This document shows positions 1-10,009 of a stretch of DNA of 61,536 bases, piece by piece. The DNA comes from Mesorhizobium caraganae. Its GTDB lineage: Bacteria; Pseudomonadota; Alphaproteobacteria; Rhizobiales; Rhizobiaceae. A program made the translations under genes and the position numbers. Location of the stretch: contig NZ_JAFCGY010000031.1 in NCBI RefSeq assembly GCF_016836705.1, positions 1 to 61,536 on the forward strand, given 5' to 3'. A model generated the notes under the pieces. That model was not told the origin of the DNA, searched no databases, and saw only the letters and a list, made by a program, of their open reading frames with translations. Every line of letters starts with the position of its first letter. The stretch's first letter is position 1.

Positions 1-47
1 AACACGCTCTTTGACGTATCCATGCCAATGCGAATAAGTTTATCCAC
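1..47 (-). CDS. IS110-family transposase, N-terminal fragment (cut by window edge)
   Basis: Reading leftward from a GTG at 47, fifteen codons are visible before the window ends. They spell a start with the motif IRIGMDTSKSV, the typical opening of IS110-family DEDD recombinases; the Asp of GMDTSK is the first catalytic acidic residue in that family. The rest of the gene lies outside the window, so whether the element is intact cannot be judged. A second, different IS110-family gene starts at the other edge. Confidence 0.75.
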   Translation of the reverse strand, partial: MDKLIRIGMDTSKSV

Positions 48-237
48 GGACGGTCTCCCTTGATGAGATCTGCAACGACCTCATTCTGGCACATCACGAT
101 GCCGTCGGGGGCCGTCCACCCCAACACATACGAAAAGTACGCTCCGCTCCGGTTCTCGAAACCACCACCATATGACTCGCCAGAGCGAATTTCGAAACGG
201 TCTCGGAGCGTTCCCCAATATGCGGATCGCAATAAAG
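48..237. other. Non-coding stretch between IS110 gene start and fsa terminator
   Basis: No gene is supported here. The part nearest the transposase start should be the element's own 5' non-coding end. The exact boundary between insertion sequence and chromosome cannot be placed without the other end of the element. Confidence 0.4.
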
Positions 238-257
238 AAGGCCGGTTTCCCGGCCTT
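238..257. terminator. Bidirectional intrinsic terminator after fsa
   Basis: An 8-bp perfect stem (AAGGCCGG/CCGGCCTT) with a 4-base loop is followed by T5 on the plus strand. On the minus strand it is followed by a T-rich run, placed just after the fsa stop. Confidence 0.8.
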
Positions 258-280
258 TTTGTTGATATCTAAGCTTGGTC

Positions 281-937
281 TCAGCCGATCTTCTGGCCAG
301 TCTTGGCCCAGTCGGCGAGGAACTGCTCGAGGCCCTTGTCGGTCAGCGGATGCTTGACCAGCGCCTTTAGCGTCGCCGGCGGGGCGGTGATGACATCGGC
401 GCCGATCAGCGCGGCCTGCTTGACGTGGTTCACGGTGCGCACCGACGCGGTCAGGATCTCGGTCGGGTAATCGTAGTTGTCGTAGATCTGCCGGATCTCC
501 TGGATCAGCTCCATGCCGTCCGAACCGGTGTCGTCGATGCGGCCGACGAAGGGCGAGATGAACGAGGCGCCGGCCTTGGCGGCGAGCAGCGCCTGGTTGG
601 CCGAGAAGCACAGGGTGACGTTGACCATGCGGTTCATCTGGGTACGGATCGTCTTGCAGGCCTTCAGCCCGTCCAGAGTCAGCGGCACCTTGATGCAGAC
701 ATTGGGCGCGATCTTGGCCAGCGCCTCGGCCTCCGCCATCATGTTCTTGTATTCGGTCGCCACGACCTCGGCCGAAACCGGGCCTTCGACGATGTCACAG
801 ATCTGCTTGGTGACCTCGGCGATCTTGCCGCCGGATTTCAGGATCAGCGAGGGATTGGTGGTAACGCCGTCGAGCAGCCCCAGATCGTTCAGTTCCTTGA
901 TGTCCTTGATGTCAGCGGTGTCGACAAAAAATTTCAT
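281..937 (-). CDS. fsa: Fructose-6-phosphate aldolase / small transaldolase
   Basis: A 218-residue TIM-barrel aldolase of the TalC/FSA class, which transfers or cleaves dihydroxyacetone-type three-carbon units of sugar phosphates in the cytoplasm. It opens MKFFVDTADI, carries the GVTTNPSL motif near residues 24-31 and the Schiff-base lysine in CIKVPLT (about K83). The length fits the short subfamily. I chose the start at 937 because AGGAGA lies about 7 bases upstream; the frame runs open to 976 but that extension has no ribosome site. Whether the enzyme is a transaldolase or an aldolase cannot be told from sequence alone. Confidence 0.9.
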   Translation of the reverse strand: MKFFVDTADIKDIKELNDLGLLDGVTTNPSLILKSGGKIAEVTKQICDIVEGPVSAEVVATEYKNMMAEAEALAKIAPNVCIKVPLTLDGLKACKTIRTQMNRMVNVTLCFSANQALLAAKAGASFISPFVGRIDDTGSDGMELIQEIRQIYDNYDYPTEILTASVRTVNHVKQAALIGADVITAPPATLKALVKHPLTDKGLEQFLADWAKTGQKIG

Positions 938-960
938 GGGGGTCTCCTGAAAGATTTTCA

Positions 961-1016
961 TGTGCATGCCATGCACATTCGGGGTTGCCCTTTGATCTAG
1001 ACCAAAGTCGGGGCAA
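961..1016. promoter_or_regulatory. Two inverted repeats in the fsa-priA divergent region
   Basis: TGTGCAT-GCC-ATGCACA (961-977) is a perfect 7-bp palindrome with a 3-base centre. A second imperfect palindrome, with arms TTGCCC.TTTG and CAAAG..GGGCAA, spans 985-1016. Both lie in the short gap between divergent fsa and priA, so they are candidate operator or promoter elements. No regulator can be assigned. Confidence 0.4.
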
Positions 1017-1027
1017 GGTCACGCCCG

Positions 1028-3211
1028 ATGATCGAAGATTCGCCCTTTGTCGCAGCCGCGCCGGTGCTGGTGCCGATGCCGGCCGAACGGCCCTACTCCT
1101 ATGCGGTGCCCGCCGGCATGCGCGTGGTGCCGGGCTCGATCGTGCGCGTGCCGCTCGGTCCGCGCCAGGTTGCCGGCATCGTCTGGGACGGCGTGGTCGA
1201 GAAGGTCGACGCCAAGAAATTGCGGCCGATCGAGCAGGTTTTCGACTGTCCGCCGATCGACCGCGGCATGCGCCGCTTCGTCGACTGGATCGCTCAGTAC
1301 ACGCTGTCGCCGCCCGGCATGGTGGCGCGCATGCTGCTCAGGGCGCCGGAGGCGTTCGATCCCGAACCGTGGATCGAGGGCCTGCAGCGGACGCTTCTCA
1401 TGCCCGATCGGATGACGGACGCGAGGACACGCGTGCTGGAGACGGCGGAAGGTGGCCTCGCCTGGACGCGATCCGGGCTGGCGCATGCGGCAGGCGTGTC
1501 GTCGACGGTGATCGAGGGGCTCAAGGCGCAAGGCGTGTTCGAGACGGTGATGATCCCGCCGCGACCGGTGGTCGCCGCGCCCGATGCCTCTTACGCCCTG
1601 CCGGAGCTTATGCCGGACCAGGCTGATGCGGCCGCCATGCTGCGCGCCAATGTCGCGGCCGGTGCTTTCAACGTGACGCTTCTCGACGGTGTTACCGGAT
1701 CGGGCAAGACGGAGGTCTATTTCGAAGCGGTGGCGGCGGCTCTCGACCAGGGCAAGCAGGTGCTGATCCTGTTGCCGGAAATCGCGCTGACGCATGCCTT
1801 TCTCGAACGCTTCCAGCAGCGCTTCGGCGCCAAGCCGGCCGAATGGCATTCCGACCTGCCGCCCAGAATGCGCGAAAAGGTCTGGCGGCAAGTGGCGGAA
1901 GGCGGCGTGCGCGTCGTCGCCGGGGCGCGTTCGGCGCTGTTCCTGCCGTTCCGCGAGCTCGGCCTCATCGTCGTCGACGAGGAGCACGACCCCGCCTACA
2001 AGCAGGAGGACCGCGTCTTCTACAATGCCCGCGACATGGCGGTGGTGCGCGGCCATATCAGCAGCTTTCCGGTGGTGCTGGCATCAGCGACGCCGTCCGT
2101 CGAAAGCCGGGTCAATGCGCAGCAGGGCCGCTACAGCAGGGCGGTGCTTTCGGCGCGCTTTGCCGAGGCCGCCCTTCCCGACCTCAAGACCATCGATATG
2201 CGGCGCGCGCCGCCGGCGCGCGGCGGCTTCCTGTCGCCGCTGCTGATCGATCAGATGCAGCGCACGCTGGAGAAAAAAGAACAGTCGCTGCTGTTCCTCA
2301 ACCGCCGTGGCTATGCGCCGCTGACGCTGTGCCGGGTCTGCGGCCACCGCTTCGGCTGCCCGGTCTGCTCGGCCTGGCTGGTCGAGCACCGCTTTCGCGG
2401 CCAGCTTGTCTGCCATCATTGCGGGCACAATGAAAAGCGGCCGGAGGCCTGTCCCGAATGCGGCACGCTCGACCATCTCGTCGCCTGTGGGCCGGGCGTC
2501 GAGCGCATCGCCGAAGAGGTTGTGGCGCATTTCCCCGACGCGCGCACCATCGTCTTGTCCTCCGACCTGATGGGCGGCGTTCGGCGGCTGCGGCTGGAGC
2601 TGGAGGCCATCGCCAATGGCGAGGCCGATATCGTCATCGGCACGCAGCTGGTCGCCAAGGGGCATAATTTCCCCAACATGACGCTGGTCGGTGTCGTCGA
2701 TGCGGATCTGGGTCTCGCCAATGGCGATCCGCGCGCTGCCGAGCGCACCTTCCAGTTGCTCAGCCAGGTGACAGGCCGCGCCGGGCGCACCGGCAAGAAG
2801 AGCCTCGGCCTGCTACAGACTTTTCAGCCGGACCATCCGGTGATGCGGGCGATCGTCTCGGGCGACGCCGAGGCGTTTTACGAACGCGAGATCACCGAGC
2901 GCGAACGGGCGGCCCTGCCGCCTTTCGGCCGGCTCGCCGGCGTCATTGTCAGCGCGGTGACCCGAGCGGAGGCCGAAGGCCACGCTCGTGGTTTGCGCCG
3001 CGCAGCACCCCAGGCCAGCGACCTGTTCGTGCTTGGCCCGGCCGAGGCGCCGCTGTCCCTGCTTGGCGGGCGCCACCGCTTCCGCTTGCTGATCCAGGGC
3101 GAGCGACGGGCCGACATGCAAGGCTTCATCCGCACCATGCTGGCTGAAGGGCCGAAGCAACGCGGCTCGGTCCGCGTACAGGTCGACATCGACCCGCAAA
3201 GCTTTTTGTAA
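1028..3211 (+). CDS. priA: Primosomal replication restart helicase PriA
   Basis: A 727-residue superfamily 2 helicase that reloads the replisome at stalled forks. Visible features are an N-terminal DNA-binding region, the Walker A motif GVTGSGKT (about 221-228), the Walker B DEEH box (317-320), and eight cysteines at about 435-478 in CxxC pairs that bind two zinc ions in the family. Length matches full-size PriA. A diverged second copy of its last codons lies about 540 bases downstream (3735-3790), so the 3' end of priA appears to have been duplicated by an insertion event. Confidence 0.95.
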   Translation: MIEDSPFVAAAPVLVPMPAERPYSYAVPAGMRVVPGSIVRVPLGPRQVAGIVWDGVVEKVDAKKLRPIEQVFDCPPIDRGMRRFVDWIAQYTLSPPGMVARMLLRAPEAFDPEPWIEGLQRTLLMPDRMTDARTRVLETAEGGLAWTRSGLAHAAGVSSTVIEGLKAQGVFETVMIPPRPVVAAPDASYALPELMPDQADAAAMLRANVAAGAFNVTLLDGVTGSGKTEVYFEAVAAALDQGKQVLILLPEIALTHAFLERFQQRFGAKPAEWHSDLPPRMREKVWRQVAEGGVRVVAGARSALFLPFRELGLIVVDEEHDPAYKQEDRVFYNARDMAVVRGHISSFPVVLASATPSVESRVNAQQGRYSRAVLSARFAEAALPDLKTIDMRRAPPARGGFLSPLLIDQMQRTLEKKEQSLLFLNRRGYAPLTLCRVCGHRFGCPVCSAWLVEHRFRGQLVCHHCGHNEKRPEACPECGTLDHLVACGPGVERIAEEVVAHFPDARTIVLSSDLMGGVRRLRLELEAIANGEADIVIGTQLVAKGHNFPNMTLVGVVDADLGLANGDPRAAERTFQLLSQVTGRAGRTGKKSLGLLQTFQPDHPVMRAIVSGDAEAFYEREITERERAALPPFGRLAGVIVSAVTRAEAEGHARGLRRAAPQASDLFVLGPAEAPLSLLGGRHRFRLLIQGERRADMQGFIRTMLAEGPKQRGSVRVQVDIDPQSFL

Positions 3212-3228
3212 GCAAAGGCTAACGCCCG

Positions 3229-3363
3229 CGGCGGCGGCGCCTTCACCAAGAATCCCGGCAAATCGGCCGGGCCCAGCACCAGCGTCTCGGTCGAGGGCAA
3301 GAAAGGCGATTTCGACTATTTCTTCTCGGCCTCCGGCGATCTGTCGCGCCGCACCTATGACGG
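3229..3363 (+). pseudogene. TonB-dependent siderophore receptor fragment
   Basis: One frame reads GGAFTKNPGKSAGPS.. then GDFDYFFSASGDLSRRTYDG, which resembles the early beta-barrel strands of TonB-dependent outer-membrane siderophore receptors. There is no start codon, signal peptide or remainder of the barrel, so this is a remnant of about 45 codons. It runs straight into a hydroxylase remnant in another frame, as if a deletion joined two genes of a siderophore cluster. Confidence 0.55.
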
Positions 3364-3716
3364 CCACCGGCTATGCCTTCGCGATTCCCGACTGCATGAC
3401 GCCGCTGATGGACAGGATCGCGCTGGACGAGCGCGGCCACTACCGCCTCAACGCCAGCTTCGAGGTTGAGTGGGACGGGCCGGATGACCGGCGCATCTAT
3501 GCGCTCAATGCCGGCCGCCTCAGCCATGGCATAGCCGAGCCGCAGCTCAGCCTGATGGCCTGGCGCAGCGCCAAGATCGTCAATTCACTGCTCGGGAGGG
3601 CACATTTCGATCTCGATCTGCCCGACCCGCCGGTTGCCTGGAGTTCGAGGCATACGGCACAAAGCCTGCATCACCTCGGCACCAGTGCGAGGATGACCGA
3701 ATCGGGTGCGCGCTGA
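3357..3716 (+). pseudogene. C-terminal fragment of lysine N6-hydroxylase (IucD/RhbE type)
   Basis: This 119-codon reading frame begins with TATGYAFAIPD, the ATGY motif of the IucD/SidA flavin monooxygenases. It continues through a stretch ending HGIAEPQLSLMAWRSAKI, typical of the C-terminal part of siderophore N-hydroxylases such as RhbE. The FAD- and NADPH-binding domains are absent. With the receptor fragment just before it, this marks a lost hydroxamate siderophore locus. It is very unlikely to be functional. Confidence 0.65.
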
Positions 3717-3734
3717 CATTTGGGCGTGGGCCGC

Positions 3735-3790
3735 AGCGCGGTGCGGCTCGCCTTCAGGTTGACATCGACCTGCAAAGCTTTTCTGTGAGA
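3735..3790 (+). repeat. Diverged duplicate of the priA 3' end
   Basis: In the priA frame this reads GPQRGAARLQVDIDLQSFS, against GPKQRGSVRVQVDIDPQSFL at the true priA end (about 3152-3212). The duplicate brackets the siderophore remnants between two copies of the priA terminus. Confidence 0.7.
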
Positions 3791-3822
3791 GAGGTCGTTC
3801 GGTCCTGCTGGAGACTCAGCGT

Positions 3823-4518
3823 ATGAAAACCCTTGGTCTGCTCGGCGGCATGAGCTGGGAATCGACAGCCATCTACTACCGCTTGCTCAACGAGATCGTG
3901 CGCGAGCGATTGGGCGGGTTGCATTCGGCAAAGCTGCTGCTCCATTCCTTCGATTTCGCCGAGATCGCCGAGCGGCAGCATCATGGCGATTGGGACGGCG
4001 CGGGCGTGCTTCTTTCGGGTGCCGCGCACAAGCTGGAGGCGGGCGGCGCCGAAGGGCTGCTGATTTGCACCAACACCATGCACAAGCTCGCCGATCAGGT
4101 GCAGGCGGCGGTGTCCATTCCACTTATCCACATTGCCGATGCCACGGCGATGGCAGTCAAGGGCGTCGGCGTCAAGCGGCCAGCGCTGCTGGCGACGCGC
4201 TTCACCATGGAGCAGGATTTTTACAAGGGCCGGCTGGTAGAGAAATATGGGCTGCAGCCGGTGGTGCCGGACCAGGCCGGCCGCGACATGGTGCATCGGG
4301 TGATCTATGACGAGCTCTGCCAGGGCATCGTCAGCGCACCATCGAAGGCGGCCTACCTCGACGAGGTCACCCGCTTGCGGCGAGAGGAAAAGATTGACGG
4401 CGTCATCATGGGCTGCACCGAGATCACCATGCTGATCGGCCAAGGCGATATCGACATTCCGGTGTTCGACACCACGCGCATCCATGCCGAGGCGGCGGTC
4501 GAGTTCGCGCTTGGCTGA
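3823..4518 (+). CDS. Aspartate/glutamate racemase family protein
   Basis: A 231-residue cofactor-independent amino-acid racemase of the Asp/Glu/hydantoin racemase superfamily. It has the two expected catalytic cysteines, in ICTNTMH (about C82) and in MGCTEI (about C198), and the N-terminal GLLGGMSWEST motif of the YgeA/RacX branch. These enzymes interconvert L- and D-amino acids by two-base proton transfer. The substrate cannot be inferred. It stands alone between the priA scar and a small membrane protein gene. Confidence 0.85.
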   Translation: MKTLGLLGGMSWESTAIYYRLLNEIVRERLGGLHSAKLLLHSFDFAEIAERQHHGDWDGAGVLLSGAAHKLEAGGAEGLLICTNTMHKLADQVQAAVSIPLIHIADATAMAVKGVGVKRPALLATRFTMEQDFYKGRLVEKYGLQPVVPDQAGRDMVHRVIYDELCQGIVSAPSKAAYLDEVTRLRREEKIDGVIMGCTEITMLIGQGDIDIPVFDTTRIHAEAAVEFALG

Positions 4519-4615
4519 TGCGCCGTTGCTAAACTGCCCACCGCCATCTGGCGCGCAGTCTTTCCTTCGCTAGAATGCTCGCGATTTTCAAAGAGCCATT
4601 TGCGAGGGGAAAAAG

Positions 4616-5011
4616 ATGGAGTTTGCGTTTCCATGGCCGACCAGCCAGGGCGAATGGCTGGCGTGGTCGAGCGCCGTCGTCACCTTGGCGCTTGGCCTCA
4701 TATTCTTCCTCGCGCCGGGGCTCGCTTTTCGCATCCTCAGGCTGCAGGTTCGACCGGAAAAGGCAGCGGCCATCGCCGAAGGGCGCGGCCGCATGTCCGG
4801 CTTCTATCTCGGCGTCAGCCTGTGCTGCATTCTTTTGGCGCAGCCATGGCTCTATATGGCGCTTGGCTTCTCCTGGCTGTTCACCGCTTTCGGCCGTTTG
4901 CTGTCGATGATGTCGGATGGCGCGAACACGCCTTTCAACTGGGCGTCGATCATTGTCGAGCTGGTGCTGGCCGCACTGCCGCTCGCCTTCGTCTTCGGCT
5001 TTCTGCCCTGA
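4616..5011 (+). CDS. Small integral membrane protein, function unknown
   Basis: A 131-residue protein with about four hydrophobic segments (roughly residues 15-40, 62-80, 82-98 and 108-130) separated by short polar loops such as RPEKAAAIAEGRGR. The pattern resembles DUF4345-type membrane proteins, but I cannot assign a role. AGGGGA lies a few bases before the ATG. It sits upstream of the ATP synthase operon on the same strand, separated by about 235 bases. Confidence 0.65.
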   Translation: MEFAFPWPTSQGEWLAWSSAVVTLALGLIFFLAPGLAFRILRLQVRPEKAAAIAEGRGRMSGFYLGVSLCCILLAQPWLYMALGFSWLFTAFGRLLSMMSDGANTPFNWASIIVELVLAALPLAFVFGFLP

Positions 5012-5247
5012 ATCCAAAGGCTTCGGTTGAACTCTGCCGCCGGATGCGACAATAGTGCCTGAAAAGCATGCGGAACGACGCATTGCGGTCTTAAAATGCC
5101 TGTGCTAGACGGCAATCGACTTTCGGCCGGGGATAGCGGAAGCCGCGTCTTCGTGCTTGGAAAAACTTAGTAAGGTCAAAGATTTAGCCAGAGTTTTTTG
5201 CTCGCGCCAACAATCTGCGGCCTGTCAGACAAGAGAAAAGACGGTCC

Positions 5248-5808
5248 GTGGCTCAATCGTCATCGCCAATCTCAGGTGTCGCAGAACGCTACGCGGGTTC
5301 GCTGTTCGAACTCGCACTGCAGTCCAATTCAGTGGCCAAGGTCGAGGCCGACCTCAACAACTTCGCAACGATGCTGGATGGCAGCGCCGACCTGACGCGC
5401 CTCATCAACAGCCCGGTGTTCTCCAGCGAGGACCAGGCCAAGGCGATCGCGGCGATCGCCGACAAGGCGGGCATCACCGGTCTCACCGGCAATTTCCTGC
5501 GCGTCGTCGCCCGCAACCGTCGCCTCTTCGCCGTGCCCGGCATGATCAAGGCATTCCGCCAGATCGCCGCCGAGCATCGCGGCGAGACCGCTGCCGAGGT
5601 CACCTCGGCGCATGAACTGACGGCGGCGCAGCAGACCGAACTCAAGGCCGCGCTGAAAAGCGTCGCCGGCAAGGACGTGGCCATATCCGTTACCGTCGAT
5701 CCGTCGCTGCTCGGCGGGCTGGTGGTCAAGATGGGCTCGCGCCAGATCGATACGTCGCTCAAAACCAAACTCAATTCGCTCAAGCTTGCACTGAAAGAGG
5801 TCGGCTGA
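5248..5808 (+). CDS. atpH: ATP synthase F1 delta subunit
   Basis: A 186-residue delta subunit (OSCP) that ties the F1 head to the peripheral stalk. It opens MAQSSSPISGVAERYAGSLFELA, with a six-helix-type N-terminal domain followed by the conserved C-terminal part around DPSLLGGLVVKMGSRQID. Translation appears to start at GTG 5248; the short upstream AAGAGAAAA could act as a weak ribosome site. It is the first gene of atpHAGDC and overlaps atpA by one base (TGATG), which suggests translational coupling. Confidence 0.93.
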   Translation: MAQSSSPISGVAERYAGSLFELALQSNSVAKVEADLNNFATMLDGSADLTRLINSPVFSSEDQAKAIAAIADKAGITGLTGNFLRVVARNRRLFAVPGMIKAFRQIAAEHRGETAAEVTSAHELTAAQQTELKAALKSVAGKDVAISVTVDPSLLGGLVVKMGSRQIDTSLKTKLNSLKLALKEVG

Positions 5809-7337
5809 TGGACATCCGCGCCGCGGAAATTTCCGCAATTCTGAAAGACCAGATCAAGAATTTCGGCAAGGAGGCCGAGGTCTCCGAAGTTGGACAGGTG
5901 CTGTCCGTCGGTGACGGTATCGCCCGCGTCTACGGCCTCGACAATGTCCAGGCCGGCGAGATGGTCGAATTCCCCGGCGGCATCCGCGGCATGGCCCTCA
6001 ACCTTGAAGCCGACAATGTCGGCGTCGTCATCTTCGGCGCCGACCGCGACATCAAGGAAGGCGACACCGTCAAGCGGACCGGCGCCATCGTCGATGCGCC
6101 AGTCGGCATGGGCCTGCTCGGCCGCGTCGTCGACGCGCTCGGCAACCCGATCGACGGCAAGGGCCCGATCAAGGCAACCGAACGCAAGCGCGTCGACGTC
6201 AAGGCGCCAGGCATCATCCCGCGCAAGTCGGTGAACGAGCCGATGTCGACCGGCCTCAAGGCCATCGATGCTCTGATCCCGGTCGGCCGCGGCCAGCGCG
6301 AGCTGGTCATCGGTGACCGCCAGACCGGCAAGACCGCCATCATTCTCGACACGATGCTGAACCAGAAGGCGGTCCACGACAACGGCCCGGAGAAGGAAAA
6401 GCTCTACTGCGTCTACGTCGCCATCGGCCAGAAGCGCTCGACCGTCGCGCAGTTCGTGAAGGTTCTCGAAGAGCGCGGCGCGCTCGACTATTCGATCATC
6501 GTCGCCGCCACCGCTTCCGATCCGGCGCCGATGCAGTTCCTGGCGCCGTTCACCGCCTGCACCATGGGCGAATATTTCCGCGACAACGGCATGCACGCGC
6601 TGATCAGCTATGACGATCTGTCGAAGCAGGCTGTCGCCTATCGCCAGATGTCGCTCTTGCTGCGCCGCCCGCCGGGCCGCGAAGCCTATCCGGGCGACGT
6701 GTTCTACCTGCATTCGCGCCTGCTCGAGCGCGCCGCCAAGCTCAATGACGACAATGGCGGCGGTTCGTTGACCGCGCTGCCGGTCATCGAGACGCAGGCC
6801 AACGATGTGTCGGCCTACATCCCGACCAACGTGATCTCGATCACCGATGGCCAGATCTTCCTCGAAACCAATCTGTTCTTCCAGGGCGTTCGCCCAGCCG
6901 TCAACGTCGGTCTGTCGGTGTCGCGCGTCGGTTCGTCGGCGCAGATCAAGGCGATGAAGCAGGTCGCCGGCTCGATCAAGGGCGAGCTCGCGCAGTACCG
7001 CGAAATGGCGGCCTTCGCGCAGTTCGGCTCCGATCTCGACGCCGCCACGCAGCGCCTGCTCAATCGCGGTTCGCGTCTGACCGAACTCCTGAAGCAGCCG
7101 CAGTTCTCGCCGCTCAAGGTCGAGGAACAGGTCGCGGTGATCTTCGCCGGTGTCAACGGCTACCTCGACAAGCTGGCGATCAATCAGGTCGGCAAGTTCG
7201 AGCATGGCCTGCTCAGCCACATGCGCTCGGCCGGTAAGGACGTGCTTGACGGCATCCGCAAGGAGAAGGCGCTGTCGGACGATCTGCGCGCCAAGCTGAA
7301 GGCCGAGATCGATGCCTTCGCCAAGACCTTCGCTTGA
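5808..7337 (+). CDS. atpA: ATP synthase F1 alpha subunit
   Basis: A 509-residue non-catalytic nucleotide-binding subunit of the F1 hexamer. The P-loop GDRQTGKTA lies near residues 169-177, and the ASDPAPMQFLAPF and GRRPPGREAYPGD segments are typical. The length is standard. It overlaps atpH by one base and is followed by atpG after about 30 bases. Confidence 0.97.
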   Translation: MDIRAAEISAILKDQIKNFGKEAEVSEVGQVLSVGDGIARVYGLDNVQAGEMVEFPGGIRGMALNLEADNVGVVIFGADRDIKEGDTVKRTGAIVDAPVGMGLLGRVVDALGNPIDGKGPIKATERKRVDVKAPGIIPRKSVNEPMSTGLKAIDALIPVGRGQRELVIGDRQTGKTAIILDTMLNQKAVHDNGPEKEKLYCVYVAIGQKRSTVAQFVKVLEERGALDYSIIVAATASDPAPMQFLAPFTACTMGEYFRDNGMHALISYDDLSKQAVAYRQMSLLLRRPPGREAYPGDVFYLHSRLLERAAKLNDDNGGGSLTALPVIETQANDVSAYIPTNVISITDGQIFLETNLFFQGVRPAVNVGLSVSRVGSSAQIKAMKQVAGSIKGELAQYREMAAFAQFGSDLDAATQRLLNRGSRLTELLKQPQFSPLKVEEQVAVIFAGVNGYLDKLAINQVGKFEHGLLSHMRSAGKDVLDGIRKEKALSDDLRAKLKAEIDAFAKTFA

Positions 7338-7369
7338 GAAAGCCGGACGGACGGGATCAGGTTTGAAGC

Positions 7370-8254
7370 ATGCCTTCGTTAAAAGACCTTCGTAACCGTA
7401 TCGCCTCGGTCAAGGCGACGCAGAAGATCACCAAGGCGATGCAGATGGTCGCCGCGGCGAAGCTGCGCCGCGCGCAGGAAGCCGCGGAAGCCGCGCGCCC
7501 CTATTCGGAGCGCATGGGTTTGGTGCTCGCCAACATCACCCAGGCGATCGGCGGCGGCGGCGATGCCCCGGCGCTGATGACCGGCACCGGCAAGGACGAC
7601 GTGCATCTGCTCGTCGTCTGCACCGCCGAGCGCGGCCTATGCGGCGGCTTCAATTCGCAGATCGCGCGCCTCGCCCGCGACCACATCCGCCGGCTGTTGG
7701 CCGACGGCAAGCAGGTCAAGATCATCTGCGTCGGCAAGAAGGGTTACGACATCCTGCGCCGCGACTACGGTTCGATGATCCTCGAACGCATCGATCTGCG
7801 TGAGGTCAAAACGCTCGGCTTCGTCAATGCCGACGCCATTGCTCGCAAGGTTATCTATCTGTTCGGCGAGGGCGGCTTCGACATCTGCACGCTGTTCTAT
7901 TCGCAGTTCAAGTCGGTGATCAGCCAGATCCCGACGGCACAGCAGATCATCCCGGCCGGCGTCGCTTCCGCCCCGGCCGAGGCGACCGTCGGCGGCAACG
8001 CCGTCTACGAATACGAGCCGGAGCCGGGCGAAATCCTCGCTGACCTCATTCCACGCAACATCTCGGTTCAGGTCTTCCGCGCGCTGCTCGAAAACGCAGC
8101 CGGCGAGATGGGCGCCAAGATGAGCGCCATGGACAATGCGACGCGCAATGCCGGCGACATGATCAACAAGCTGTCGATCACCTACAACCGCCAGCGGCAG
8201 GCGCAGATCACCAAGGAACTGATCGAAATCATTTCGGGCGCCGAGGCGCTCTAG
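7370..8254 (+). CDS. atpG: ATP synthase F1 gamma subunit
   Basis: The 294-residue rotor shaft of F1. The N-terminal helix MPSLKDLRNRIASVKATQKI, the AERGLCGGFN motif and the C-terminal helix ending in NRQRQAQITKELIEIISGAEAL are the family's hallmark regions and form the coiled coil inside the alpha-beta ring. Third gene of the operon. Confidence 0.97.
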   Translation: MPSLKDLRNRIASVKATQKITKAMQMVAAAKLRRAQEAAEAARPYSERMGLVLANITQAIGGGGDAPALMTGTGKDDVHLLVVCTAERGLCGGFNSQIARLARDHIRRLLADGKQVKIICVGKKGYDILRRDYGSMILERIDLREVKTLGFVNADAIARKVIYLFGEGGFDICTLFYSQFKSVISQIPTAQQIIPAGVASAPAEATVGGNAVYEYEPEPGEILADLIPRNISVQVFRALLENAAGEMGAKMSAMDNATRNAGDMINKLSITYNRQRQAQITKELIEIISGAEAL

Positions 8255-8324
8255 GCGCGGCCGCCAGGAGGTCATCGACCTTGTGGTGGAGCGTGAGAAA
8301 CAAAGGACGAAAAGGGTAAAGACG

Positions 8325-9908
<1,584 letters not shown>

Positions 9909-9910
9909 GA

Positions 9911-10000
9911 AGCGAATAGCGAATAGGGAGTAGCGAATAGGGACTGATGGGTTGAGCGGGTCTTCTTTCCCTACTCGCTACTCACTATTCCCTACTCGCT
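9911..10000. repeat. Long imperfect palindrome between atpD and atpC
   Basis: Arms 9911-9942 and 9969-10000 pair at about 28 of 32 positions around a 26-base centre. They are built from the repeated units GCGAATAG and GAGTAG. The second arm ends four bases before the first possible atpC ATG. Confidence 0.85.
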
Positions 10001-10009
10001 AAAATGATC

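Noticed and set aside
8283..8324. Upstream GTG start for atpD with AGGAGG
   Set aside because: The added residues are not family-like and the ATG at 8325 starts the known Ala/Lys-rich extension; kept only as an alternative.
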